A stretch of DNA of 64,000 nucleotides from Microbacterium luticocti DSM 19459 (GTDB lineage Bacteria > Actinomycetota > Actinomycetes > Actinomycetales > Microbacteriaceae), in the NCBI RefSeq assembly GCF_000422405.1, contig NZ_AULS01000001.1, positions 124,001-188,000 on the forward strand, in the 5' to 3' direction. Of the stretch, positions 19,086 to 27,687 are shown piece after piece. The notes below the pieces were generated by a model that was not told the origin of the DNA, did no database searches, and saw nothing but the letters and a program-made list of their open reading frames with translations. How positions within the stretch are numbered: position 1 is the stretch's first letter; every line of letters starts with the position of its first letter. The translations under genes and the position numbers were made by a program.

Positions 19086-19154
19086 CCGAGAATCGCGATT
19101 CCGGCCGAGAATCCACGCAATGCGGCGATTCTCGGCCGGGATACCGATTCTCGG
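19086..19154. repeat. nested inverted repeats (CCGAGAATC family), possible bidirectional terminator
   Basis: Four copies of CCGAGAATC or its complement form two nested hairpins: CCGGCCGAGAATC at 19101-19113 pairs with 19127-19139, and CCGAGAATCG at 19086-19095 pairs with 19145-19154. They lie between the convergent map and trmD genes. Right after, 19155-19245 is almost pure G/C with repeated GCGGGCGGCGGGC and two copies of CGGCCCCGCCGGGGCC. The region has no gene; a bidirectional terminator or a dispersed intergenic repeat is likely. Confidence 0.6.
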
Positions 19155-19247
19155 CGCGGGCGGCGGGCGCGGGCGGCGGGCGCGGGCGGCCCCACCGGGC
19201 GGCCCCGCCGGGGCCCCGCGCACGGCCCCGCCGGGGCCGGGTGAGCG

Positions 19248-19946
19248 TCAGGACAGCAGGTCGGGCCGGCGTGCACGGGTGCGTTCGAGCTGCTGCTCCC
19301 GTCGCCAGGCGGCGATGGCACCATGGTTGCCGCTGAGCAGCACCGGGGGCACGTCACGGCCGCGCCAGGTGGCCGGCTTGGTGTAGCTCGGGTACTCCAG
19401 AAGGCCGTCCTCGTGCGACTCTTCGACGAGGCTGTCGGGGTTTCCGACGACGCCGGGCACGAGTCGGCCGATCGCCTCGACCATCGCCATCGCCGCGACC
19501 TCTCCCCCGTTCAGCACATAGTCGCCGAGGCTGATCAGCCGCACCTCGCCGAGAGTGGCCGCGTAGTCGAACACGCGCTCGTCGATGCCTTCGTAGCGTC
19601 CGCACCCGAACACCAGCCGTTCCCGGCCCGACAGCTCGCGGGCGATGGCCTGTGTGAACGGGGTGCCGGCCGGCGACGGGAACACGATCACCGGCCGCTC
19701 GCCGGTGGCCGTCACAGCGCCCGGGACGACGGCATCCAGCGCCCGACCCCAGGGCTCAGGCGTCATCACCATGCCCGCGCCCCCGCCGTACGGGGTGTCG
19801 TCGACGGTACGGTGCCGGTCGCCCGTCCAGTCGCGCAGGTCGTGCACGCGCACATCGAGCAGACCCGCATTGCGTGCCTTGCCGAGCAGCGACACCTCGA
19901 GCACGTCGAAGAACGCGGGAAAGATGGTGACGATGTCGATGCGCAT
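19248..19946 (-). CDS. trmD: tRNA (guanine-N1-)-methyltransferase
   Basis: The 232-residue SPOUT methyltransferase makes m1G37 in tRNA and prevents frameshifting. The trefoil-knot region is clear in [15 protein letters not shown] and [17 protein letters not shown], and the C-terminal domain carries [15 protein letters not shown]. The start codon overlaps the rimM stop by one base (TGATG), so the two are coupled. Confidence 0.97.
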   Translation of the reverse strand: MRIDIVTIFPAFFDVLEVSLLGKARNAGLLDVRVHDLRDWTGDRHRTVDDTPYGGGAGMVMTPEPWGRALDAVVPGAVTATGERPVIVFPSPAGTPFTQAIARELSGRERLVFGCGRYEGIDERVFDYAATLGEVRLISLGDYVLNGGEVAAMAMVEAIGRLVPGVVGNPDSLVEESHEDGLLEYPSYTKPATWRGRDVPPVLLSGNHGAIAAWRREQQLERTRARRPDLLS

Positions 19947-20638
19947 CAGTCGTCCGCGGACGGCTCCTGACCTGTTGCAGGCGTGACGGGCCCCGCCGGC
20001 GCGGCGGCCTCGTCACCGGGCAGTTCACTGGGCAGTTCATCGGGCAGTTCACCGGGCAGTTCTTCGAACAGACCCGCCGGCGGGGTGACGACGACGTGAC
20101 CGGCGGCCACGTCGACCTTCGGCACGATCGCCTTCACGAACGGCACCAGCACCTCGCGGTCGTCGTGCCGGACGATCAACAGATCCTGTGCGGGCAGATG
20201 GTCGACGCGCACGACGCGGCCCACGTCGATGCCGTCGCGCAGCACCTGAAGGCCGACCAGCTGGTGGTCGTACCAGGCGTCCTCTTCGGTGTCGGCGGCC
20301 GGATCGGCCTCGACCCAGAGGATCGCCTTGATGAGCCCCTCGGCGGTGGTACGGTCGTCGACGCCCTCGAAGAAGGCGACCGGATGCGAGTTCATCCACT
20401 TGAACTCACGGACGGTCAGGCTCTTGCCGTGCCACGGCGACGATTCGGGCACCTGCAGGGTGAAGGTGGCGCCGGAAACGAAGCGCCCATCGGGGTCGTC
20501 GGTGTACAACTCGAGCTTGATGGCGCCCTTCAGCCCGTGGGCTTTGAGCAGACGCGCGACCCGCAGCTGGGTGCCGGCGGGCTTGGGCGTGCGCGCACGG
20601 GGCGCTCGCCCGGCGTCGGCGGGGTCCTGCGGCGCCAT
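19946..20638 (-). CDS. rimM: 16S rRNA processing protein RimM
   Basis: The 230-residue 30S assembly factor has an N-terminal RimM barrel ([23 protein letters not shown]) and a C-terminal PRC-barrel ([27 protein letters not shown]). After the PRC domain the protein ends in a low-complexity tail with four successive ELP units. These are coded by four 12-bp tandem repeats and are absent from most relatives. A TGATG overlap with trmD and a 1-base gap to the KH gene show a tight operon. Confidence 0.94.
   Translation of the reverse strand: MAPQDPADAGRAPRARTPKPAGTQLRVARLLKAHGLKGAIKLELYTDDPDGRFVSGATFTLQVPESSPWHGKSLTVREFKWMNSHPVAFFEGVDDRTTAEGLIKAILWVEADPAADTEEDAWYDHQLVGLQVLRDGIDVGRVVRVDHLPAQDLLIVRHDDREVLVPFVKAIVPKVDVAAGHVVVTPPAGLFEELPGELPDELPSELPGDEAAAPAGPVTPATGQEPSADD
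20016..20063. repeat. 12-bp tandem repeat inside rimM
   Basis: Four consecutive 12-bp units with the form YCGGGCAGTTCA (20016-20027, 20028-20039, 20040-20051, 20052-20063) differ only at the first two and last bases. They encode E-L-P-G/D/S repeats near the RimM C-terminus. Such an in-frame repeat can change copy number without breaking the gene. Confidence 0.85.
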
Positions 20639-20639
20639 C

Positions 20640-20870
20640 TCAGTCGTCCGCGACGTCGACGCGCACGCGCCGCCCGTCGGCCAGCGCCGAGATGAGGGTA
20701 CGCAGGGCCTTGGCGGTACGGCCGCCGCGCCCGATCACGCGCCCCCGGTCGTCGGGGTGCACGTGCACTTCGAGCACGTCACCGCGGGATGACGTGGACT
20801 CGTCGATGCGCACGTCGTCGGGGTGATCCACGATCCCCTTGACGACGTGCTCGAGCGCGGCGGCGAGCAC
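20640..20870 (-). CDS. KH-domain RNA-binding protein (KhpA/UPF0109 type)
   Basis: The 76-residue single KH-domain protein has the GxxG loop in RVIGRGGRTAKALR (about 43-57). KhpA-type proteins bind RNA and are linked to cell-size control and small-RNA function in Firmicutes. The GTG at 20870 is the only plausible start and lies five bases after the rpsP stop with no separate Shine-Dalgarno, so translation is probably coupled to rpsP. Confidence 0.92.
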   Translation of the reverse strand: MLAAALEHVVKGIVDHPDDVRIDESTSSRGDVLEVHVHPDDRGRVIGRGGRTAKALRTLISALADGRRVRVDVADD

Positions 20871-20875
20871 GGCGA

Positions 20876-21295
20876 TTACTCGGCGTCGGCCGCGGGGGCC
20901 TCGTCGGCGGGGGCGGTGTCGGCCGGGGCCTTGTCGGCCTTCTTCTCGACCTTGGGCTTGATCACCGACTTCTTCGCGGCGTCGGGCGTGAACTCGGCCT
21001 TGGTCTCCTTGACCTTGACGGTCGAGACCGCGTCCTTCTCGCCCTTGAAGCGGCCCCAGTCGCCGGTCAGCTTGAGGATGGCGCGCACCTGGTCGGTGGG
21101 CTGGGCGCCCACCGACAGCCAGTACTGGGCCCGCTCGGAGTCGACCTCGATGAACGAGGGCTCCTCGGTCGGGTGGTACTTGCCGATCTCTTCGATGACG
21201 CGGCCGTCGCGCTTGGTGCGCGAGTCGGCGACGACGATGCGGTAGTACGGGGCACGGATCTTGCCGAGCCGCTTGAGACGGATCTTGACAGCCAC
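20876..21295 (-). CDS. rpsP: 30S ribosomal protein S16 with Lys/Ala/Glu-rich tail
   Basis: A 139-residue S16 starting at GTG 21295 with AGGAGA five bases upstream. The core [24 protein letters not shown] is diagnostic. The last 50 residues form a Lys/Ala/Asp-rich extension beyond the usual 80-90 residues, as is common in Actinobacteria. It heads the rpsP-KH-rimM-trmD operon. Confidence 0.96.
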   Translation of the reverse strand: MAVKIRLKRLGKIRAPYYRIVVADSRTKRDGRVIEEIGKYHPTEEPSFIEVDSERAQYWLSVGAQPTDQVRAILKLTGDWGRFKGEKDAVSTVKVKETKAEFTPDAAKKSVIKPKVEKKADKAPADTAPADEAPAADAE

Positions 21296-21420
21296 GATTC
21301 TCCTGAATGTGTGTGAAAACGACGAACCCGTCGCCTGGAGCGTGGGGTGCACACCCGGCGGAAGCTCTGAGAGGGGGATCGCGCGCCGGATAGAGGGTCG
21401 GGCGGGCGTTCCGACGTCCA

Positions 21421-21449
21421 ATTCTGCCAGATGACGACGGATGCCGCGA
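21421..21449 (-). promoter_or_regulatory. probable rpsP promoter
   Basis: On the minus strand TGG-CAGAAT (21429-21421) matches the extended -10 proposed for rplS, with TTCGCG 18 bases upstream as a weak -35. The predicted leader to the rpsP GTG is about 115 bases. The shared TCTGGCAGAATTG-like string at two ribosomal-protein transcription units is the main evidence. Confidence 0.4.
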
Positions 21450-21458
21450 ACACATCGC

Positions 21459-22148
21459 TCAGGCCGGCGCGGCGTCCGTCCGATCCCGGCCCGTGGCACC
21501 GAGCGCCCGGTCCGCCGCAGCGGCCGGTCGCCGTGCCAGCGCGACGCCGGTCGGCACCCAGGTCGCCAGCAGCGCCAGCAGTTGCACGACGCCGGCGATC
21601 GGCCCGCCGAGAAAGCTCGCCGCCGCCGTGACCACCGCGGCGACGGGCACCCACACCGGCACCAGCCCGGCGATCCGCAGGCCGATCGTGAGCACGATCG
21701 GCCCGAGCGCGAAGGCGACCAGGAAGACCACCAGCAGAACACCGGTGAGCAGGTCCCCGTCCGAGCCTGCCGCCACCTGTTGCGCGGTCTCATGCGACGC
21801 CCCCGCGGCGGCGAGGCTGCCGAACAGCCCGAAGAACAGGGCGAGGTGGCCGATGCCGGTGCCCAGCGCGAGCGCGGTGAGCACTCCCCCGGCGACGGTG
21901 ACGACACGACCACGCCGGCGCGGCAGGCGCATCACGGCAGGGATCGCGCCGAGCCAGGCGAGCGGGCCGAACACGGCGAGAAGGCCCAGGACCGTCCAGG
22001 CGGCCGGGAACTGTGCGGCCACGTCGGCCGGGGTGGGGTCGGGCGCGGACGGCTGCAGCATCCACTGCATCACCGTCGTCACGACAAGGCTCAGCACACC
22101 GACCCCCAGCAGGATCGCCGCGACCCGCGCGGCTCTCACATCGTCCAT
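21459..22148 (-). CDS. polytopic membrane protein next to two-component system
   Basis: A 229-residue protein with about six predicted membrane segments; ATG at 22148 with AGGAGA seven bases upstream. I do not recognise a family. It is divergent from a histidine kinase/response regulator pair 170 bases away, so it may be a target of, or a partner in, that system. The C-terminus is Ala/Arg-rich and cytoplasmic. Confidence 0.65.
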   Translation of the reverse strand: MDDVRAARVAAILLGVGVLSLVVTTVMQWMLQPSAPDPTPADVAAQFPAAWTVLGLLAVFGPLAWLGAIPAVMRLPRRRGRVVTVAGGVLTALALGTGIGHLALFFGLFGSLAAAGASHETAQQVAAGSDGDLLTGVLLVVFLVAFALGPIVLTIGLRIAGLVPVWVPVAAVVTAAASFLGGPIAGVVQLLALLATWVPTGVALARRPAAAADRALGATGRDRTDAAPA

Positions 22149-22317
22149 GTCCGTTCTCCTTGGTGCGGGACCCCGGTGGCCCCGCTCGATCACCAGCGTC
22201 GCGCGCGGCGGGCGGGGCCCTCGTCCGCACGAGGGCGGATTCGTCTCGCCCGGCGGGAGGACACCGTCATCCGCAGGGAGGATGCCGGCGGTTCGCCGCC
22301 GGTCATAGAGTGTGCGC

Positions 22318-23487
22318 ATGCGGCGGGTGCGCGCGGCGCGCGGTCGGCTCGAGCGGCTGTGGCGCAGGACGGTGGCGGGGCTGCCCGTGCCCGATGTGGC
22401 ACTGGCCGCGGCGCTGTGCGTCATCGCCGTGCTGAGCGTGCTGACCGGCAACCCGGACGAGGGCCCGATCGCCGTGACCGCTCCGGTCGCGGTGCTGTCG
22501 ACGGCGGCCCTGGCATGGCGGGTGCGCGCGCCGCTCGTGTGCGTGGGGGTGCTGATCGGCACCGGCATGGTGCAGGCGCTGCTGGCGCAGCCGACGGGGT
22601 CGCTGTGGTCGCTGGTGGTGTACGCGATCGGGATGTACTCGCTGGCCGCGCACTGCAGCGAAGGGCGGGCCGCGATCGCGGGGGCGGTGTTCACAGCCGC
22701 CCTGCTGGTGCAGGAGCGTCTGGGCAGCGGCGTGGACTACCTGTTCATCGTGCTGCTGTTCGGCGGCATCTGGCTGCTCGGTCGCGCAAGCCGCCACTGG
22801 CGGTTGCGGGTGAGCTCGGCCGAGCGGCGTCAGCGCGACGCGGCACGCCTGGCCGCCGCCCAGGAACGGGTGCACATCGCGCGCGAACTACACGATGTCG
22901 TCGCACACAGCCTGAGCGTCATCGCGGTGCAGTCGGATGCCGCCCGTGCGTTGCTGGGGCGCCAGCCGGAGCGGGCGCGTGCCCCGCTGGAGGCCATCGG
23001 CTCGACGGCACGCCAGGCGTTGAGCGAGATGCGTTCGGTCCTCGACATACTGCGCACCGACGACGAAGCGGCGATGCCGCCGTCCCGGCTGGCCGGCATC
23101 GACCGGCTCGCCGAGAACGCGCGGGTGGCGGGCCTTGACGTCGAGATCGCCGTCGACGACGAGGCGGCGTCGTTGCCGGCATCCGTGGATCTGACGGTGT
23201 ATCGGATCGTGCAGGAGGGACTGACCAACGTGCTGCGCCACGCGCCCGGCGCCCACGTGGACGTGACCGTGGCGACCGAGCCCGGCCGTGTGACCGTCAC
23301 GGTGTGCAACGGTCCGGGCGGGCGGCCGGATCACGCCACACCTGTCGGCGGCCTTGGTCTTCTCGGCGCCGATGAGCGGGTGCGCCGACTCGGCGGGGTG
23401 CTGTCTGCGGACGGCACCGCCGAGGGGGGCTTCCGGCTGCGGGCGGTGCTGCCGCTGCCGCGCCCTGACGCGCGGGGGACGTCATGA
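22318..23487 (+). CDS. sensor histidine kinase, HisKA_3 type
   Basis: A 389-residue sensor kinase with five to six membrane segments in residues 27-155, a dimerisation/phosphoacceptor helix with H192 in IARELHDVVAHSL, and a HATPase domain (VQEGLTNVLRHAP, GGLGLLGADERV). No extracytoplasmic sensor domain is present, as in LiaS/DesK-like intramembrane-sensing kinases. TAGAGT at 22306-22311 places a -10 seven bases before the ATG, so the mRNA may be leaderless; a GTG at 22312 is an alternative start. It overlaps the response regulator gene (ATGA). Confidence 0.9.
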   Translation: MRRVRAARGRLERLWRRTVAGLPVPDVALAAALCVIAVLSVLTGNPDEGPIAVTAPVAVLSTAALAWRVRAPLVCVGVLIGTGMVQALLAQPTGSLWSLVVYAIGMYSLAAHCSEGRAAIAGAVFTAALLVQERLGSGVDYLFIVLLFGGIWLLGRASRHWRLRVSSAERRQRDAARLAAAQERVHIARELHDVVAHSLSVIAVQSDAARALLGRQPERARAPLEAIGSTARQALSEMRSVLDILRTDDEAAMPPSRLAGIDRLAENARVAGLDVEIAVDDEAASLPASVDLTVYRIVQEGLTNVLRHAPGAHVDVTVATEPGRVTVTVCNGPGGRPDHATPVGGLGLLGADERVRRLGGVLSADGTAEGGFRLRAVLPLPRPDARGTS

Positions 23488-24134
23488 CGCGGGTGCTCAT
23501 CGCCGACGATCAGCGCCTGGTGCGCACCGGGTTCCGGCTGATCCTCGAGCTGGAGGACGACATGCAGATCGTCGGCGAGGCCGCCGACGGGGCCGAGTGC
23601 CTCCGCCTGGCGGCACGGCAACAGCCGGATGTGGTGCTCATGGACATCCGGATGCCGGTACTCGACGGCATCGCCGCCACACGGGAGCTCACGGCCCCGG
23701 GCAGCGCCGTCCGTGTGCTCATCCTCACCACCTTCGACGCGGACGAGTACGTCTACGACGCGCTGCGGGCGGGGGCCACCGGGTTTCTGCTCAAGGACGC
23801 CCCGAGCGAGCAGCTCGTCGCGGCCATCCGTCAGGTGGCGGCAGGAGACGCCCTGCTGGCGCCGAGCATCACCCGGCGCCTCATCGAGCGCTACGCAGGC
23901 CGCGCGGACACGGTCGCCTCATCCGTCGTGGACGCACTCACCGACCGTGAGCGGGAGGTGTGGCGCCTGCTCGCCCGGGGTCTGTCGAACGCCGAGATCG
24001 CGTCACGGTTGTACGTGGGCGAGACGACGGTGAAGACGCATGTGGCCCGGGTGCTCGCCAAGCTCGGCGTGCGGGACCGCGTGCAGGCCGTCGTCGCCGC
24101 CTACGAGTCGGGTTTCGTGCGCCCGGGTGCCTGA
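23484..24134 (+). CDS. NarL/LuxR-type response regulator
   Basis: The 216-residue regulator has a receiver domain with the phospho-acceptor D54 (VVLMDIRMP), the switch Thr in LILTTFD and Lys in FLLKDAP. A C-terminal LuxR helix-turn-helix (about 150-210, LTDREREVWRLLARGLSNAEIA) follows. It is the cognate partner of the upstream kinase with which it overlaps by four bases. Targets are unknown; the divergent membrane protein gene is the obvious candidate. Confidence 0.93.
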   Translation: MTRVLIADDQRLVRTGFRLILELEDDMQIVGEAADGAECLRLAARQQPDVVLMDIRMPVLDGIAATRELTAPGSAVRVLILTTFDADEYVYDALRAGATGFLLKDAPSEQLVAAIRQVAAGDALLAPSITRRLIERYAGRADTVASSVVDALTDREREVWRLLARGLSNAEIASRLYVGETTVKTHVARVLAKLGVRDRVQAVVAAYESGFVRPGA

Positions 24135-24150
24135 CCCGACCCGGTGCCAT

Positions 24151-24162
24151 GTGACACATCAC
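24151..24162. promoter_or_regulatory. GntR-type operator, site 1
   Basis: GTGACACATCAC (GTGA-CACA-TCAC) lies five bases upstream of TAGGAT (24167-24172), the likely -10 of the reductase gene. That gene starts only six bases after the -10, so the transcript is probably leaderless. Same palindrome family as the sites at 32421, 37447 and 38240. Confidence 0.6.
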
Positions 24163-24178
24163 AGCGTAGGATGGCGGC

Positions 24179-25129
24179 GTGGCCGATCCGATCTCCCGCC
24201 TGCGCATGATCTCTGCCGACGCACTGACCCGGCTGGTGCCCATGGCCGACGCGATCGCGGCGGTGCGCGCCGTGCTCGTGGACGGGTTCGACCCCGCACT
24301 CGACCTCGACCGCACGATCGTGGACGTGCCGACCGGGCAGCTGCTGCTCATGCCGTCGGCTTTCGACGACGTCGTCGGTCACAAGCTCGCCACGGTGGCG
24401 CCGGATGCGCCGGGGCGCACCGTGCCGCGCATCCAGGCGCTCTACGTGCTCATCGACGCCGCCGCGCTCAGCCCGATCGCGCTCATCGACGGCACCGCGC
24501 TGACGACGCTGCGCACCCCGGCCGTCAGCGCCGCCGTGTTGGACGATCTCGCCGCGCCGGATGCGGCATCGCTCGTGGTGTTCGGCACCGGCCCGCAGGG
24601 CGTAGCCCACGTCGCCGCGCTGGCCGCCATCCGCCGACTGAACCGGGTGCGCCTGGTCGGCCGCGACGCGGCGCGCGCGGCGGCGGCGTGCGCCGCGGTG
24701 CACCGGATCGTGCCGGAGGCCGACGTCGCGATCGGCTCGGCGGCCGATGTGCCCGACGCCGATCTCGTCGTGTGCGCGACGACCTCGACCTCGCCGCTGT
24801 TCGCCGCGGCCGATGTGCGCGAGCGGGCGGCGGTGGTCGCGGTCGGCTCCCACTCCCCCGACGCCCGCGAGCTCGACGGCGCCCTGCTCGGCCGGGCCCA
24901 GGTCGTCGTCGAAACGCGGCGGGTCGCCCGCGAGGAGGCGGGCGACGTGGTGCTGGCGGTGGCCGACGGTGCGCTCGACGCCTCGGACGTCGTGCCGATG
25001 GCCGACGTCGTGACCGGCCGGGTCGCCGTCGCCCCGGACCGGCCGCGCGTGCTGAAGACCTGTGGCATGGGCTGGCAGGACCTCGTGGTCGCACGGCTGG
25101 CCGAGAAGCGGATGCGCCGGGAGGAATGA
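24179..25129 (+). CDS. ornithine cyclodeaminase/mu-crystallin family, probable pyrroline-2-carboxylate reductase
   Basis: A 316-residue NAD(P)-binding protein of the OCD/mu-crystallin family. The Rossmann motif is VVFGTGPQGVAHVAAL (residues about 138-153) and the substrate-side IDGTALTTLRTPAVSA matches the family. In hydroxyproline and pipecolate pathways such proteins reduce delta1-pyrroline-2-carboxylate to L-proline. The neighbouring proline-racemase-family gene, which overlaps its stop, supports that role over true ornithine cyclodeaminase or alanine dehydrogenase. GTG start; a GntR operator precedes it. Confidence 0.8.
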   Translation: MADPISRLRMISADALTRLVPMADAIAAVRAVLVDGFDPALDLDRTIVDVPTGQLLLMPSAFDDVVGHKLATVAPDAPGRTVPRIQALYVLIDAAALSPIALIDGTALTTLRTPAVSAAVLDDLAAPDAASLVVFGTGPQGVAHVAALAAIRRLNRVRLVGRDAARAAAACAAVHRIVPEADVAIGSAADVPDADLVVCATTSTSPLFAAADVRERAAVVAVGSHSPDARELDGALLGRAQVVVETRRVAREEAGDVVLAVADGALDASDVVPMADVVTGRVAVAPDRPRVLKTCGMGWQDLVVARLAEKRMRREE

Positions 25130-26112
25130 TGCGCTGGGTCACCGAGGACTGGCACACCGCCGGCGAGCCGTTCCGTATCGTGGAGGGCGTTCCCGCGCCG
25201 GGGGCGGATGTAGCGACCCGACGGGTGAGCGCCATGACCGGCGTCGCGGACGACGTGCGACGGTTCCTGTGCCGGGAGCCGCGCGGGCACGACGACATGT
25301 ACGGCGGGTTCATCACGCCGCCCGACGATGCGGGCGCCGACTTCGGGGTGCTGTTCTGGCACAAGGACGGGTTCTCGACCGCCTGCGGGCACGGCACGAT
25401 CGCCCTGGGCGCGTGGGCGGTGCGCACCGGACGGGTGCCCGCGCCCGACGACGGCGAGGTCACCGTCACGGTGGACGTGCCCAGCGGCCGGGTGCAGGCC
25501 GTGGTGCACCGCGAGGCGGGCCGCACCACCGGTGTGGTGTTCCGCAACGTGGCCTCGCGCGTGCTCGCCCGCGGCATCGAGCTGCACACGTCGCGCGGTG
25601 CGGTGCGGGTCGACCTCGTCTACGGCGGCGCGGTCTACGCGACCCTCGACGCCGCACAGGTGGGGCTGAGCGTCCAGCCGCAGCACACCGCCGAACTGAT
25701 CCGGATCGGCCGCGAGATCAAGTGGGCGCTGAACGACCACCCGGCGGCACGGCTGGACGACGACCGGCTCTCGGGCGTGTACGGCACGATCCTCGTCGAC
25801 GACCTCGGCAGAACCCCGACCGGCCCCTGGCACCGCAACGTCACCGTGTTCGCCGACGGCGAGGTCGACCGCAGCCCGTGCGGGTCGGGCACCGCCGCCC
25901 GGGTGGCACTGCTGGCCGACACCGGCCTGCTCGGGGACGACGAACAGCTCACCCACGACTCGATCATCGGCACCCGTTTCACCGCGCGGGTGGCCGCACG
26001 CACCCCGGACGGGGTGATCCCCGAGGTCGCCGGCGCCGCGTACCGGGTGGGCACCTGCACGTTCGAGCTCGACGACGACGATCCGCTGCCGGCCGGGTTC
26101 AGCCTGCGCTGA
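25129..26112 (+). CDS. proline racemase superfamily enzyme (3-hydroxyproline dehydratase or epimerase)
   Basis: A 327-residue member of the proline racemase superfamily. Both catalytic positions are cysteines: C86 (TACGHGT) and C251 (RSPCGSGTAAR). Cys/Cys usually means proline racemase or 4-hydroxyproline epimerase, while most known trans-3-hydroxy-L-proline dehydratases have Thr in place of the second Cys. The tight pairing with a pyrroline-2-carboxylate-reductase-like gene nevertheless suggests the 3-hydroxyproline route, so the reaction is left open. ATG at 25129 is preferred over 25126 for its Shine-Dalgarno spacing. Confidence 0.82.
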   Translation: MRWVTEDWHTAGEPFRIVEGVPAPGADVATRRVSAMTGVADDVRRFLCREPRGHDDMYGGFITPPDDAGADFGVLFWHKDGFSTACGHGTIALGAWAVRTGRVPAPDDGEVTVTVDVPSGRVQAVVHREAGRTTGVVFRNVASRVLARGIELHTSRGAVRVDLVYGGAVYATLDAAQVGLSVQPQHTAELIRIGREIKWALNDHPAARLDDDRLSGVYGTILVDDLGRTPTGPWHRNVTVFADGEVDRSPCGSGTAARVALLADTGLLGDDEQLTHDSIIGTRFTARVAARTPDGVIPEVAGAAYRVGTCTFELDDDDPLPAGFSLR

Positions 26113-26168
26113 CAGCGACGCGCCGGTCCCGGCCGCACCGCCTCCAGGTCCCGGCCGGCACCGCCCGA

Positions 26169-27647
26169 TCAGATCGCCCCGGTCAGGCTCCCCCACCGCT
26201 GCGACGCGCCCGCCGCACGGCGCTGCTGCGGCACGCGCCACGGGTTGTCGTCGCGCAGCGGCGCGGGCAGCAGCGCCTGCGGGGCGTTCTGGTACGCGAC
26301 ACCCCGCAGGAAGCGGGTGATGGCCGCGGTGCCCACGCTGGTGGCATCCGTCGTCGTCGCCGGGAACGGACCACCGTGCTGCATCGCCGAGGTGACCGAG
26401 ACCCCCGTCGGCCAGCCGCCGAACAGCACCCGGCCGCTGGTGGCGGCGAGGGCCTGCACGAGTTCGCGCACGGTGTCGGTGTCGGCGTCGGTCGCGTGCA
26501 GCGTGGACGTGAGGTTCCCGCCGAACAGGTCGCGGTGCACCGCGGGCAGCGCCGCGGCATCCGGGTAGCGGACGATCACCGAGAGCGGACCGAAGCTCTC
26601 CTCCAGCAGCTCGTCGCGGTGCGCGAGCAGCGTGTCGAGGTCGACCTCGACCAGGGTGGGCGTGACCCAGCACTGGTCGGCGTCGTCCACGCGCACGACG
26701 CCCTCGGCGAGCACGCGCACCCCGGGCGCCGCCAGCACGGTTCCCCGCCGCTGCGCGTACCCGCGCCCGATGCCGGGGTTCAGCAGCCGGTGCTCGCCCG
26801 TTTCCGCGACGGCCGCGGCCACGTCGCCGAGGTCTGCGCCGGCCGGTACGAACAGGAATCCGGGCTTGGTGCACAGCTGCCCGGCCGACCCGGCGACCGA
26901 GGCGACGAACCCGGCGACCAGGTCGGGTTCGGATGCCACGGCCGCCGCCGTCGCATAGACGGGGTTGACGCTGCCGAGCTCGCCGTAGAACGGGATCGGC
27001 CGCGGCCGCGAGGCGGCGATGTCGGCGAGCATCCGGCCCACCCGGGTCGAGCCGGTGAACGCGCCGGCGCGGATGCGGTCGTCGCGCAGCAGGTCGACCC
27101 CGGCCTGCTGACCCTCGACGAGCTGGAACACGCCGTCGGGCATACCGGCTGCGGCGAGGGCGGATGCCACGACCTCGCCCGTCCGCCGCGACAGCTCCGG
27201 GTGCCCGGAGTGCGCCTTGACGATCAGCGGACACCCGGCGGCCAGGGCCGACGCCGAATCTCCCCCGGCCACCGAGAACGCGAACGGAAAGTTCGACGCC
27301 GCGAAGTTGAGCACCGGCCCGACCGGCTCGAGCATGCGCCGCAGGTCGGGGCGCGGCCCGATCGCGTAGTCGGGATCCGGCTCGTCGATGCGCACGTCGA
27401 GGTAGCCGCCGTCGACGACGACCTCGGCGAACAGGCGCAGCTGCCCGGTGGTGCGTCGCACCTCGCCGGTCAGGCGCGGCTCGGTCAGGCCCGTCTCGCG
27501 TATCGCGACGGCGATGAGTTCTTCGGCGGCGGCGTCGAGTGCGTCGGCCGCGGCCACGAGCGCGGCCGCGCGCTCGCGCGGTACGGTCTCGGCGAACGGG
27601 GCGGCCGCGGCGGCGGCCCGACGGGCCACGGTCTCGATATCGGTCAT
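26169..27647 (-). CDS. alpha-ketoglutarate semialdehyde dehydrogenase (ALDH family)
   Basis: A 492-residue NAD(P)-dependent aldehyde dehydrogenase with general base E223 (YGELGSVNP) and nucleophile C259 (GQLCTKPG). The motifs NFAASNFPFAFSVAGGD and AFTGSTRVGR belong to the ketoglutarate-semialdehyde dehydrogenase subgroup used in hydroxyproline and sugar-acid catabolism. It would catalyse the last step, 2,5-dioxopentanoate to 2-oxoglutarate. AAGGAG precedes the ATG. It lies downstream of the 4-hydroxyproline epimerase gene and converges with the racemase-family gene. Confidence 0.9.
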   Translation of the reverse strand: MTDIETVARRAAAAAAPFAETVPRERAAALVAAADALDAAAEELIAVAIRETGLTEPRLTGEVRRTTGQLRLFAEVVVDGGYLDVRIDEPDPDYAIGPRPDLRRMLEPVGPVLNFAASNFPFAFSVAGGDSASALAAGCPLIVKAHSGHPELSRRTGEVVASALAAAGMPDGVFQLVEGQQAGVDLLRDDRIRAGAFTGSTRVGRMLADIAASRPRPIPFYGELGSVNPVYATAAAVASEPDLVAGFVASVAGSAGQLCTKPGFLFVPAGADLGDVAAAVAETGEHRLLNPGIGRGYAQRRGTVLAAPGVRVLAEGVVRVDDADQCWVTPTLVEVDLDTLLAHRDELLEESFGPLSVIVRYPDAAALPAVHRDLFGGNLTSTLHATDADTDTVRELVQALAATSGRVLFGGWPTGVSVTSAMQHGGPFPATTTDATSVGTAAITRFLRGVAYQNAPQALLPAPLRDDNPWRVPQQRRAAGASQRWGSLTGAI

Positions 27648-27655
27648 GGTGCTCC

Positions 27656-27687
27656 TTGGATGTGCCGGACTTTGGATGTGCCGGACT
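27656..27687. repeat. perfect 16-bp tandem duplication
   Basis: TTGGATGTGCCGGACT occurs twice head to tail (27656-27671 and 27672-27687) and makes up nearly all of the gap between the dehydrogenase start and the epimerase stop. The second copy ends at the first base of the epimerase stop codon. The absence of any mismatch suggests recent origin by replication slippage. Confidence 0.9.
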
